Source: Streptomycetaceae bacterium (GTDB lineage: Bacteria; Actinomycetota; Actinomycetes; Streptomycetales; Streptomycetaceae). Taken from it: 46,938 nucleotides of DNA. The position numbers and the translations under genes are program-made. Shown here one piece after another: positions 31,130-39,347 of this stretch; positions within the stretch are counted from its first letter, which is position 1; each line of letters opens with the position of its first letter. The notes below the pieces were generated by a model. It saw only the letters and a program-made list of their open reading frames with translations, made no database searches and had not been told where the DNA came from. The stretch covers positions 1-46,938 of the forward strand of contig JAFAUH010000230.1 in the NCBI GenBank assembly GCA_019243445.1, given 5' to 3'.

Positions 31130-33309
31130 TAGCCCTCGACGGCCAACACTATGGGCAACACTGCCTGCGCACCGGAACGCAGCAGCAGACGGCCTGCGAC
31201 GGCGAGTGTCCAGCCGGTGTCCGCGAGATCGTCCACCAGCAGCACCGGGCCGCTCAACGTGACGAGCTGCCGGGCCAGTTCGGCCGGGACAGTGAAGACG
31301 TCGTGCAGTGCGCGAAGCCGCTGGGCGCTGTTGCTGCGGGGGATCCGTTCCGGAGCCGCTCCGTCCACGTAGCTGACGCGGCCCAGCAGGGGTATGCGTC
31401 CGACCTTGGCGATCCGCGTCCCGAGCGATTCGATGAGCCGAGGCCTGGTACGTGAGGCGATCGTGACGACGCCGACCGGCCGGGAGGGTGCACCGGAATC
31501 TTCACTCGCCCATCCGCCGGGTCCCTTGGCCCAGTCGGCGAGCATCCGCACAACGGCGTCCGCAGCCTCGCCCGGCACTTCGCCGTCGAGTGCGTCCTTG
31601 GCGAACAAAGGCCGCAACCGGTTTCCCCAGCCGATGTCGGAGAGCCTGCCCAGCGCGCGGCCGGTGAGTGTCTGTTCGCCCGGTGGTATGCGGCCTTTGA
31701 GGTCGATGCCCACCGTGGGCATACCGGTCGGCCACATCCGGCGGGGCTCCACTTCGACGCCCGACCGACCCAACGCCACCCGGGCCGCGTCCAGTGCGCT
31801 GCTGGAGACATCGGCGCCGAACCGGGCTCCGGCGCAGTTGTCGCACCGGCCGCACGGCACGGCCTGTTCGTCGTCCAACTGGAGCCGCAGATACTCCATC
31901 CTGCACTGCGTCGACGTCGCGTAATGGCGCATGGACTGCTGCTCCGCCTCACGCTGGCGCGCAACCCATGCGTAGCGCTCTGCGTCATAGCTCCAGGGCC
32001 GGCCCGTGGCAGTCCAGCCACCACGGACGCGGCGCACGGCCCCGTCCACATCAAGCACCTTAAGCATGGTCTCCAGACGCGAGCGCCGCAGTTCTACCCG
32101 GGCCTCCAGTGCGGGCAGTGACAGCGGCCGATCAGACTCGGCCAGCACGCGCAGTGTACGGCGCACGTGTTCTTCCGCAGGGAACGCCAGCGACGCGAAG
32201 TAGCGCCAGATCGCCTCGTCCTCGCGGCCTGGCAGCAGTAGCACCTCTGCGTGGTCCACGCCCCGCCCCGCGCGGCCGACTTGCTGGTAATACGCGATGG
32301 GCGACGACGGGGAGCCGACATGCACGACAAAACCGAGGTCGGGCTTGTCGAACCCCATGCCCAGTGCCGACGTGGCCACCAGGGCTTTCACCCGGTTCGC
32401 CAGTAGATCGGCCTCGGCGGCCCGCCTGTCGGCGTCTTCGGTCTTGCCGGAGTACGAGGCGACGGCGTAACCGCGTCCGCGTAGGAAGGCAGTCACTTCC
32501 TGTGCGGACGCGATGGTCAGGGTGTAGATGATGCCTGAGCCCGGCAGTGTGCGGAGGTGGTCGGCGAGCCACGCCAGCCGGTGAGCGGCGTCAGGAAGCC
32601 GCAGGACGCTCAGGGCCAGGCTCTCGCGATCCAACGGGCCGCGAAGGACGAGCACTCCTTCGTCGCCGAGCCCCTCGCCGTTCATTTCTGCCGTCCCCAA
32701 CTGTTCGGTGATGTCGGCGGTCACCCGTGCATTCGCCGTTGCCGTCGTGGCCAGCACTGGGGTGCCGGGCGGGAGTTCGGCGAGCATGGTGTGCAACCGC
32801 CGGTAGTCGGGCCGGAAATCGTGCCCCCAGTCCGAGATGCAGTGCGCCTCGTCCACGACCAGCAGGCCAGTCGTCGCGGCGAGTTTGGGAAGCACCCCGT
32901 CGCGAAAGTCCGGATTGTTGAGTCGCTCTGGACTCACCAGCAGCACCGCGACGTCGCCCGCCGCCACCTCGGCCTGTACCTCGTTCCACTCCTCGGTGTT
33001 GGCCGAGTTGATGCTGCGGGCACGGATGCCCGCGCGTTGGGCGGCTTCGATCTGGTTGCGCATCAGCGCAAGCAACGGTGAGACGATCACCGTAGGACCG
33101 CTGCCCTGTTCGCGCAAGAGTGCCGTGGCCACGAAATACACTGCGGACTTGCCCCAGCCAGTGCGCTGCACTACGAGTGCACGCCGCCGGTTGGAGACGA
33201 GCGCCTCGATTGCCCGCCACTGGTCCTCGCGCAGCCGTGCTGCGCCGGAATGATCGCCGACGAGACGGCCGAGTACGGCATCGGCAGCGGAGCGCAGTGA
33301 TTCGTTCAT
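31129..33309 (-). CDS. recQ: RecQ helicase fused to a phosphoribosyltransferase-like domain
   Basis: ATP-dependent 3'-5' DNA helicase. The 726-residue product has the RecQ core: RTGWGKS (Walker A variant), SPLLALMRNQ, VDEAHCISDWGHDFRPDY, TATAN, ATSALGMGFDKPD and YYQQVGRAGR. The zinc site (CRMEYLRLQLDD then CGRCDNC) follows. The C-terminal ~200 residues lack a clear HRDC domain and instead contain a PRPP-binding-type loop, VLLVDDLADTGWT (about residues 690-702), preceded by VGVVTIASRTRPRLIESL, as in ComF/PRTase proteins. ATG 33309 gives MNESLRSAADAVLG. The gene ends inside the palindrome at 31080-31129. Such fusions seem common in actinobacteria, from memory. Confidence 0.92.
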   Translation of the reverse strand: MNESLRSAADAVLGRLVGDHSGAARLREDQWRAIEALVSNRRRALVVQRTGWGKSAVYFVATALLREQGSGPTVIVSPLLALMRNQIEAAQRAGIRARSINSANTEEWNEVQAEVAAGDVAVLLVSPERLNNPDFRDGVLPKLAATTGLLVVDEAHCISDWGHDFRPDYRRLHTMLAELPPGTPVLATTATANARVTADITEQLGTAEMNGEGLGDEGVLVLRGPLDRESLALSVLRLPDAAHRLAWLADHLRTLPGSGIIYTLTIASAQEVTAFLRGRGYAVASYSGKTEDADRRAAEADLLANRVKALVATSALGMGFDKPDLGFVVHVGSPSSPIAYYQQVGRAGRGVDHAEVLLLPGREDEAIWRYFASLAFPAEEHVRRTLRVLAESDRPLSLPALEARVELRRSRLETMLKVLDVDGAVRRVRGGWTATGRPWSYDAERYAWVARQREAEQQSMRHYATSTQCRMEYLRLQLDDEQAVPCGRCDNCAGARFGADVSSSALDAARVALGRSGVEVEPRRMWPTGMPTVGIDLKGRIPPGEQTLTGRALGRLSDIGWGNRLRPLFAKDALDGEVPGEAADAVVRMLADWAKGPGGWASEDSGAPSRPVGVVTIASRTRPRLIESLGTRIAKVGRIPLLGRVSYVDGAAPERIPRSNSAQRLRALHDVFTVPAELARQLVTLSGPVLLVDDLADTGWTLAVAGRLLLRSGAQAVLPIVLAVEG

Positions 33310-33360
33310 GCCTTCATGCAACCTGATGCCACTGACATCAGGCGAACTCGTTGAGGATCC

Positions 33361-33450
33361 TGTGGAAAACCCGTCCCTCGATCGAGCACGGAGAGACAAA
33401 GCGGCTAATCTGACAATATGCGGCAGTTGTCCACAGGGTAGTTATCCACA
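33361..33450. promoter_or_regulatory. Cluster of three DnaA boxes between recQ and the DUF4192 gene
   Basis: TTGTCCACA (33427-33435, the form preferred in Streptomyces oriC) and TTATCCACA (33442-33450, the E. coli consensus) lie 15 bp apart in direct orientation. A third, TTTTCCACA on the minus strand (33361-33369), has one mismatch. All are in the 180-bp divergent spacer, so DnaA could regulate recQ, the DUF4192 gene or both, or be titrated there. Confidence 0.6.
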
Positions 33451-33489
33451 GGGGTAGCGCTGCCTGATCAGACGCGAAATCTTCTCGCC

Positions 33490-34791
33490 ATGACCCAACA
33501 CACCGATTCCTCGCGTTCTTCGTGTCCCTCAGAGCCGTCAAAGCCGTCAGGGCCGTCAGGGCCGTCAGAGGAAACACAGGTCACCCTGCGCGGCCCGGCC
33601 GATCTGGCCGATGCTCTCCCGTACCTGATGGGTTTTCACCCGGACGACAGCATCGTCATGATCGCGCTGCATGGAGCGCGCGGCCGCTTCGGCGGCCGCC
33701 TGCGTCTCGGTATCCCGGCCACCACCGATGAATGGCCCGATGTGGCAGCGCAACTCGCCGACTGTCTTATTCAAAGCAGTGGTCGTCGCGGCAGGCCCGA
33801 CGGCATCGCCGTGTATCTCTGCCAGGACCCGCTCGGCAACGAGACACCGGTGCAGGCGATGGAACGCCTCCGGCCGCTCGCCCAGCATTTGCGTACCGCC
33901 TGCGGTTCACTCGATGTGCCCGTGGTCGAGGCGCTGTGCATCAGTGCAGGGCGCTGGTGGTCCTACTGCTGTCCGGACACCGATTGCTGTCCGCCCGAGG
34001 GCGGTCTGCTCACCCGGGAAGGCACCTCCGTGATGGCAGCCGCAGCTGCGTATGCCGGGATTCAAGTCCGCGGTTCACTCCGTGAGATGGAAGCCCGCTT
34101 CGCACCGTTCGAAGTGCCGCGGGCAAGCCGGCAGGAGGAAGCGCTCGACGTAGCCTGCGCCAAACTGCTGCCGCGCCTTCTCGCCACGGACGAGTGCGAC
34201 GTTCTCAGGGAGGAGACGATCGGCCTGGCCGCCTCCGTAATGGAGCGGTTTCGCGCAGCTCCGGCGACAGGGGAAGGCCCGGCGGACGACGCCCGGGACG
34301 ACGAACTGATCACTGACGACGAGGCGGCCGCTCTCATCCTCGGCCTCCAGGACAGAGGAGCACGGGACCGGGTGGCGGAATGGATGGAAGAATCCGACGC
34401 TGCAGCAGCAGTCCGACTGTGGCGCGCCCTGGCCCGACGCTGCGTCGGCGCCTACACCGACCATGCCGCACCCCCGCTCACCCTCGCCGGATGGGTCTCC
34501 TGGTCACTCGGTGACGAGCCGACCGCCCGTGTCGCCTTCAACCGGGCGCTGGACGCCGACCCGGACTACACCTTCGCCAAACTCCTGCACCAGGCGTGCA
34601 ACCACGGGCTTGACCCGGAGCCGCTGCGCCGCTGCCTCCGGCAAGAACGCGGCAGGCGAGCCGGGCGATCACCGCGGCCCTCGCCGGACGGCCGCCCGGA
34701 GGGCCGGCCCGGCGAACGGCGCCGGCCTGGGCGCTCTAGGCGACCAGGCGCGGCAAGGAAGGCACGCGGGCACGCAAAGGGGGAGCCGTGA
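33490..34791 (+). CDS. DUF4192 domain protein
   Basis: The 433-residue product resembles the DUF4192 proteins of Streptomyces, typified by LRGPADLADALPYLMGFHPDDSIVMIALHG near the N-terminus, a conserved SAGRWWSYCC-C-PEGG cysteine-containing centre, and a helical C-terminus including LAGWVSWSLGDEPTARVAFNRALDADPDY, which looks TPR-like. Function unknown. The first residues are a Ser/Pro-rich repeat encoded by a 9-bp tandem repeat. After ~residue 385 the sequence becomes Arg/Pro/Gly-rich, suggesting read-through into GC-rich repeat DNA. ATG 33490 lacks a strong SD. It may respond to DnaA through the boxes upstream (inference). Confidence 0.75.
   Translation: MTQHTDSSRSSCPSEPSKPSGPSGPSEETQVTLRGPADLADALPYLMGFHPDDSIVMIALHGARGRFGGRLRLGIPATTDEWPDVAAQLADCLIQSSGRRGRPDGIAVYLCQDPLGNETPVQAMERLRPLAQHLRTACGSLDVPVVEALCISAGRWWSYCCPDTDCCPPEGGLLTREGTSVMAAAAAYAGIQVRGSLREMEARFAPFEVPRASRQEEALDVACAKLLPRLLATDECDVLREETIGLAASVMERFRAAPATGEGPADDARDDELITDDEAAALILGLQDRGARDRVAEWMEESDAAAAVRLWRALARRCVGAYTDHAAPPLTLAGWVSWSLGDEPTARVAFNRALDADPDYTFAKLLHQACNHGLDPEPLRRCLRQERGRRAGRSPRPSPDGRPEGRPGERRRPGRSRRPGAARKARGHAKGEP
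33532..33567 (+). repeat. 9-bp tandem repeat in the DUF4192 gene
   Basis: Four units of (G/A)RGCCGTCA type (33532-33540, 33541-33549, 33550-33558, 33559-33567) encode EPS-KPS-GPS-GPS. The period of 9 keeps the frame. Confidence 0.8.
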
Positions 34792-34861
34792 GCGGCGCAT
34801 GCGGGGCCGCCGGGCGGGTGCCGACGGCCATCGTTCCTGGGCAGGTGACTTGGGTCAGCGA

Positions 34862-35734
34862 ATGCGCACGGCGTGCGCCGTGGAACCGGCTCCCCATGCC
34901 CGGAGGAGTCAGGAGGCTTTTTATCGTCAGGGAGACGACTATGATCGCGCCATGGCGTCCTACGACCCGTCGGCTCACCCGCCCTTCGCCGTCACCGTCG
35001 ACCTGGTCGTGCTCACGGTGCGCAGACATGCGCTGTGTGCGCTCGCGGTACGCCGGGGTGAGCCGCCCTACCAGGGGCGATGGGCGCTGCCCGGGGGCTT
35101 CGTCAGGCCCGATGAAGACCTCATGGAAGCGGCCTGCCGCGAGCTGGTTGAGGAGACGGGACTGCACGCCCAGCCCCCGGCCCCCAGGCCCGCAGCCGGC
35201 CCTTCCGGTCCCTACGGCACCAACGGGGCGCACCTCGAACAGCTCGCCACGTACGGAGACCCCAAGCGGGATCCGCGCATGCGTGTCGTCAGCGTCGCCT
35301 ACCTCGTCCTTGCCCCCGATCTGCCGGCTCCGCGCGCCGGCGGTGACGCCCGCAGCGCACGCTGGGCCACGGTCATCGATCTGCTCCACGGAGAAGAGGG
35401 GGCCGACGACGAACAGCGGGCCTCGCTCGCCTTCGATCATGCGCGCATCCTGGCCGATGGAGTGGAACGAGCCCGGTCCAAGATTGAGTACTCCTCGCTG
35501 GCAACGGCGTTCTGCCCGCCGGAGTTCACGGTCGGCGAACTGCGCAGGGTCTACGAAGCGGTGTGGGGTGTGGCCCTCGATCCACGGAACTTCCACCGGA
35601 AGGTGACCGGCACCCCGGGCTTCCTGGTGCCTGCCGGAGGAACGACCACCCGCCAGGGCGGCCGCCCCGCTCAGCTGTTCCGGGCCGGTGGTGCCACGCT
35701 CCTCAATCCGCCGATGCTGCGCCCAGAAGTCTGA
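34862..35734 (+). CDS. NUDIX hydrolase / NrtR-type regulator
   Basis: Combines an N-terminal NUDIX domain with a C-terminal winged helix (YSSLATAFCPPEFTVGELRRVY ... RNFHRKV), the architecture of NrtR, which controls NAD or sugar metabolism in response to ADP-ribose. The NUDIX box is complete: GFVRPDEDLMEAACRELVEETGL (about residues 79-101) fits Gx5Ex7REUxEExGU exactly, so catalysis is likely, whereas many NrtR have a degenerate box. ATG 34862 is chosen because the RTACAVEPAPHARRSQ segment resembles Streptomyces homologues; ATG 34952 (MASYDPSAHPPFAV) is the main alternative, and neither has a strong SD. The genes it may regulate are not visible here. Confidence 0.8.
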   Translation: MRTACAVEPAPHARRSQEAFYRQGDDYDRAMASYDPSAHPPFAVTVDLVVLTVRRHALCALAVRRGEPPYQGRWALPGGFVRPDEDLMEAACRELVEETGLHAQPPAPRPAAGPSGPYGTNGAHLEQLATYGDPKRDPRMRVVSVAYLVLAPDLPAPRAGGDARSARWATVIDLLHGEEGADDEQRASLAFDHARILADGVERARSKIEYSSLATAFCPPEFTVGELRRVYEAVWGVALDPRNFHRKVTGTPGFLVPAGGTTTRQGGRPAQLFRAGGATLLNPPMLRPEV

Positions 35735-35757
35735 TGATGACGGCCAATTGATGCCGC

Positions 35758-35779
35758 ATATCAGGAAGTTGTCTGATAT
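35758..35779. promoter_or_regulatory. Operator-like dyad upstream of the FadR-type regulator
   Basis: ATATCAG (35758-35764) and CTGATAT (35773-35779) form a perfect 7-bp AT-rich dyad in the spacer between the NUDIX gene and the GntR/FadR gene. It is a possible autoregulatory site, although it does not match the common FadR TGGT-N-ACCA pattern. Confidence 0.4.
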
Positions 35780-35977
35780 ACACCCCTAGAGAGACAGATG
35801 ACGAGCGGAGTTGAGGCTTTCTTGCCGTCTTCTGTGATCCATCGTTTCCACGGCTCTTCCGAGAAAGTCCATTTTTTTCCGATTGGGCGTCAATTGGAGG
35901 GAGATGGCCGATCACCCTTTCGTGTGCTTTTCAGCAAAGCCCTCAAGGCTCGGCAACACATCGCCGACAAAGGATGC

Positions 35978-36865
35978 GTGAGTACCCTTGCGCACACCAT
36001 GATGACCGCGGCCCGTCCTGCTGATGCAGGCATCAGTGGGCCGAACGAGCTCAACCGCTATCCCTACTCCGACATCCCGGCGGCCGATCGCTCCGCCGCA
36101 CCCAACTGGGACGGAGCGGAGCCCGAAATGGGCCGGGTCGGTCGCCGTGCGAGCGGCAACCGAGGGCGTGGCCTCCATGGCCAACTCGTCCAGCAGCTCG
36201 GCCAGATGATCGTCTCCGGAGAGCTGGGTGCCGACCGTCCCCTCGTTCCCGAGGAGATCGGCCAGCGGTTCGAGGTCTCCCGCACCGTTGTCCGTGAATC
36301 GCTGCGTGTCTTGGAGGCCAAGGGCCTCGTCAGCGCCCGCCCCAATGTCGGCACCCGGGTCCGCCCGGTGAGCGATTGGAACCTCCTCGACCCCGACATC
36401 ATCGAATGGCGCGCCTTCGGCCCCCAACGCGAGGACCAGCGCCGCGAACTGTGCGAGCTGCGCTGGACCATCGAGCCGCTCGCCGCCCGTCTCGCCGCAG
36501 GCCACGGTCGGGAGGACGTCCAGCAGCGCCTCGCCGATATGGCCGAAATCATGAGTCATGCAGTCGCCCAGGCTGACACCCTCACCTTCTCCCGTGCGGA
36601 CGCCGAATTCCATGCGCTTCTCCTCCAAGTCACCGGTAATCGGATGCTGGAGCACCTGTCCGGCATCGTCTCCGCGGCGCTTCAGGTCTCCGGCGGCCCG
36701 GCCACCGGCTGCGAGCGCCCCAGCGAGGCCGCCGTCGGACTCCATCTGCGCATCGTCGATGCCCTTGCCTCCGGCGACGGCTCAGCCGCCGAAACCTCCA
36801 TGCGGCAGTTGCTGACCGTCCACCCGGAGGTGGATCGTGTCGTCCCTGCCCCTCGCGAGCACTGA
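35978..36865 (+). CDS. GntR-family (FadR subfamily) transcriptional regulator
   Basis: The 295-residue product has an N-terminal GntR winged helix (HGQLVQQLGQMIVSGEL, LVPEEIGQRFEVSRTVVRESLRVLEAKGLVSARPNVGTRV) and a C-terminal FCD effector domain (ELRWTIEPLAARLAAGHG, DAEFHALLLQVTGN, HLRIVDALASGD). FCD proteins commonly bind carboxylic acids or sugar acids through a metal ion. GTG 35978 (MSTLAHTMMTAARPAD) agrees with Streptomyces homologues as I remember them; an ATG at 35798 opens a 60-residue upstream extension without support. It precedes hrdB by 640 bp, but long hairpins separate them. Confidence 0.9.
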   Translation: MSTLAHTMMTAARPADAGISGPNELNRYPYSDIPAADRSAAPNWDGAEPEMGRVGRRASGNRGRGLHGQLVQQLGQMIVSGELGADRPLVPEEIGQRFEVSRTVVRESLRVLEAKGLVSARPNVGTRVRPVSDWNLLDPDIIEWRAFGPQREDQRRELCELRWTIEPLAARLAAGHGREDVQQRLADMAEIMSHAVAQADTLTFSRADAEFHALLLQVTGNRMLEHLSGIVSAALQVSGGPATGCERPSEAAVGLHLRIVDALASGDGSAAETSMRQLLTVHPEVDRVVPAPREH

Positions 36866-36893
36866 CCCGTCGCGCCAAGTGAGCGGGCGAGAA

Positions 36894-36945
36894 TGACATG
36901 TGCCGCTGGCGTGGCGGGGCGAACTAACGAGGGGCGAACTAACGA
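36894..36945 (+). repeat. Dispersed repeat part 2 (copy E) plus 15-bp tandem
   Basis: TGACATGTGCCGCTGGCGTG, continuing GCGGGG, is a diverged copy of part 2. It runs into two perfect 15-bp units GGGGCGAACTAACGA (36916-36930 and 36931-36945), the last of which overlaps the left end of the MITE-like element. Confidence 0.65.
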
Positions 36946-37103
36946 CCTGGGGAGCCATAGGGAGTGGATCAGCGAGCGGCGTCATGCGGCTTGAATCCAA
37001 GGCAGAGGAGGGAGGCGACGCGGAGCGTCGTTGACCGACGACAACACAGGAGGCTTCAGTCGCAGGGCATCGGGGGCCCGCTCCCTATTGCTCCCCAGGT
37101 CGT
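36942..37103. mobile_element. MITE-like element with ~23-bp terminal inverted repeats
   Basis: Left arm 36942-36965 (ACGACCTGGGGAGCCATAGG ...) and right arm 37080-37103 are inverted repeats with about one mismatch; they enclose ~114 bp without an ORF. The core contains short stems such as GACGC-GGA-GCGTC and GTCG-TTGACC-GACGAC. The same arms form the spacer-less palindrome at 31080-31129. No transposase is encoded. A short T(A/T)A flanks the arms, but a target-site duplication is not certain. It lies between the FadR regulator and hrdB. Confidence 0.65.
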
Positions 37104-37109
37104 AAGCAG

Positions 37110-37136
37110 GTGAGCAACGCACGCGAGCAGGCGGAG
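37110..37136 (+). repeat. Dispersed GC-rich repeat, part 1 (copy F)
   Basis: GTGAGCAACGCACGCGAGCA, continuing GGCGGAG, shares 25 of 27 bases with 7889-7915. It begins 6 bp after the MITE-like element. Confidence 0.7.
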
Positions 37137-37200
37137 CCTGGGAGTGGGCGGCAGGGCCCGCGGCAGAGCCACTGATGCTGTCAGTAGCCTTCCGTGCGCG

Positions 37201-37242
37201 GGGGCTGCCGCCGGGCCCGAGGAGAGGCCCGGCGGCAGCCCC
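37201..37242. terminator. Strong hairpin upstream of hrdB
   Basis: GGGGCTGCCGCCGGGCC (37201-37217) and its exact complement (37226-37242) form a perfect 17-bp stem with an 8-nt loop, isolating hrdB transcription from upstream genes. Confidence 0.85.
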
Positions 37243-37307
37243 GTTCGGCGGAAGTACTCCCGACCGGTGGCTGCTTTACGCTGAAACGCGGTGTGACACG
37301 GGCCACG

Positions 37308-37392
37308 TATGGTCTGCGTAACGCTCTTCGGGAAGGCGCGATGAGGTAAGAGGTGGTGCCGCAGAAGGAATACAGGTGACATTCCAGGTGCT
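37308..37392 (+). promoter_or_regulatory. Putative hrdB promoter region
   Basis: Between the terminator and hrdB, TATGGT at 37308-37313 could be a -10 element. GGAAT at 37367-37371 followed after 18 bp by GCT (37390-37392) resembles the SigR promoter GGAAT-N18-GTT with one mismatch; hrdB is, from memory, partly SigR-dependent in S. coelicolor. Neither is certain. Confidence 0.35.
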
Positions 37393-37506
37393 GTGTTGCT
37401 GTGCGGTTCCGCCCACTATCGCCGGACCATCCCCGCCGGCGGCCGACGGCCCTTGCCGAGTGCAGGTGCGGTCGGAAGTCGTTCCCATCGTTCCGAGAGG
37501 TTGTTC

Positions 37507-39078
37507 GTGTCGGCCAGCACATCCCGTACGCTCCCGCCGGAGATCACCGAATCCGAGTCTCTGATGGCGCTCATCGAGCGGGGTAAGGCTCAGGGCCAGA
37601 TCGCAGGCGATGACGTGCGTCGGGCCTTCGAAGCGGACCAGATTCCGGCAACCCAATGGAAGAACGTCCTGCGCAGCCTCAACCAGGTCCTCGACGAGGA
37701 GGGTGTGACGCTGATGGTTAGTGCCGCAGAGGCGCCCAAGCGGCCCCGCAAGAGCGTCGCAGCCAAGAGCCCGGCGAAGCGTACCGCTACCAAGACCGTC
37801 GCCAGTACGACGGCCGCGGTCAAGAAGACCGCCGCCGCCAAGGCCGCGCTGGCGGCCACCGCGGAGGTCGTCATCGAAGCTGACAGCGTCGAAGAGCCCG
37901 CGGCCTCCGCCGAACCGGCGACCGCGAAGAAGGCGGTCGCCAAGAAGGCCGCGCCGAAAAAGTCCGTGGCCAAGAAGACAGCCGCCAAGAAGACTGCGTC
38001 CAAGAAGAGCGACGACGAGCTCATTGAGGCTGAGGAACTCGTCGGCGAGGTTCCCGTCCCCGGCAAGGGCGATGAGCCTGTCGGTCCCGACCAGCCCGAG
38101 TCCGAGGGCTTTGTGCTTTCCGACGAGGACGAGGACGACGCGCCCGCTCAGCAGGTTGCCGCAGCAGGCGCTACCGCCGACCCCGTCAAGGATTACCTCA
38201 AGCAGATCGGCAAGGTCCCGCTGCTCAATGCCGAGCAGGAGGTCGAGCTCGCCAAGCGTATCGAGGCAGGCCTGTTCGCTGAGGACAAACTCTCGATTAC
38301 CGACAAGCTCGTCCCCAAGCTGCAGCGCGAGCTGGAGATCATTGCCGAGGACGGCCGCCGTGCCAAGAACCACCTGCTCGAGGCCAACCTCCGCTTGGTG
38401 GTCTCGCTGGCCAAGCGCTACACCGGCCGCGGCATGCTCTTCCTCGATCTGATCCAGGAAGGCAACCTCGGCCTGATCCGTGCGGTCGAGAAGTTCGACT
38501 ACACCAAGGGCTACAAGTTCTCCACGTACGCCACCTGGTGGATCCGTCAGGCGATCACCCGCGCGATGGCCGACCAGGCCCGTACCATCCGTATCCCGGT
38601 GCACATGGTCGAGGTCATCAACAAGCTCGCCCGGGTGCAGCGGCAGATGCTCCAGGACCTGGGCCGCGAGCCCACCCCGGAGGAGTTGGCCAAGGAACTC
38701 GACATGACCCCGGAGAAGGTCATCGAGGTCCAAAAGTACGGCCGTGAGCCGATCTCCCTGCACACTCCGCTCGGCGAAGACGGCGACAGCGAGTTCGGTG
38801 ACCTGATCGAGGACTCCGAGGCGGTCGTCCCAGCCGACGCCGTCAGCTTCACCCTGCTGCAGGAGCAACTCCACTCCGTTCTCGACACGCTCTCGGAGCG
38901 CGAGGCGGGCGTGGTCTCGATGCGCTTCGGCCTCACGGACGGCCAACCCAAGACGCTGGACGAGATCGGCAAGGTCTACGGCGTCACGCGTGAGCGAATC
39001 CGGCAGATCGAGTCCAAGACCATGTCGAAGCTGCGTCACCCGTCTCGTTCTCAGGTGCTTCGCGACTACCTGGACTGA
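37507..39078 (+). CDS. hrdB: Principal RNA polymerase sigma factor HrdB
   Basis: Essential primary sigma-70 factor. The 523-residue product starts at GTG 37507 ([30 protein letters not shown]), preceded by GAGAGG 7 bp upstream, as in S. coelicolor HrdB. Domains: region 1.1, then a Lys/Ala-rich linker (~75-185, [12 protein letters not shown]-type repeats), an acidic patch (VLSDEDEDD), region 1.2 ([21 protein letters not shown]), region 2 ([36 protein letters not shown]), region 3 and region 4.2 ([20 protein letters not shown]). The linker is the fastest-varying part in the genus. Length is slightly above that of S. coelicolor. Confidence 0.96.
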   Translation: MSASTSRTLPPEITESESLMALIERGKAQGQIAGDDVRRAFEADQIPATQWKNVLRSLNQVLDEEGVTLMVSAAEAPKRPRKSVAAKSPAKRTATKTVASTTAAVKKTAAAKAALAATAEVVIEADSVEEPAASAEPATAKKAVAKKAAPKKSVAKKTAAKKTASKKSDDELIEAEELVGEVPVPGKGDEPVGPDQPESEGFVLSDEDEDDAPAQQVAAAGATADPVKDYLKQIGKVPLLNAEQEVELAKRIEAGLFAEDKLSITDKLVPKLQRELEIIAEDGRRAKNHLLEANLRLVVSLAKRYTGRGMLFLDLIQEGNLGLIRAVEKFDYTKGYKFSTYATWWIRQAITRAMADQARTIRIPVHMVEVINKLARVQRQMLQDLGREPTPEELAKELDMTPEKVIEVQKYGREPISLHTPLGEDGDSEFGDLIEDSEAVVPADAVSFTLLQEQLHSVLDTLSEREAGVVSMRFGLTDGQPKTLDEIGKVYGVTRERIRQIESKTMSKLRHPSRSQVLRDYLD

Positions 39079-39347
39079 CCGGATAGTCGGACTGACCACC
39101 AATCGCCAAGAGGGACAGCACCACCGCTGGCTCCTCCCCCGCACGGGCCCAGGGGCTCAAACCCCTGCCTGACTTCTCCGCCCGCGAGGCGATTCTGCGG
39201 GGGCCGCTGCTGTCTGCGGCTCGATAGCCTCGCGTGCGTCGTCAGGGCATGTCGACGAGGTGTCGGGCCAGCCGCTTTCCGGATGCGCCAACGCCTGGAG
39301 TGGAACACGCTGAGTCTTCAAGCCGATCCGTATGGTCAGGAGGCTGT

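Noticed and set aside
33532-33567. Short tandem arrays as CRISPR
   Set aside because: The 9-bp and 14-bp arrays have no unique spacers and no cas genes nearby.
37276-39144. 622-residue minus-strand frame across hrdB
   Set aside because: Antisense of the Lys/Ala-rich linker and sigma domains; no protein family features.
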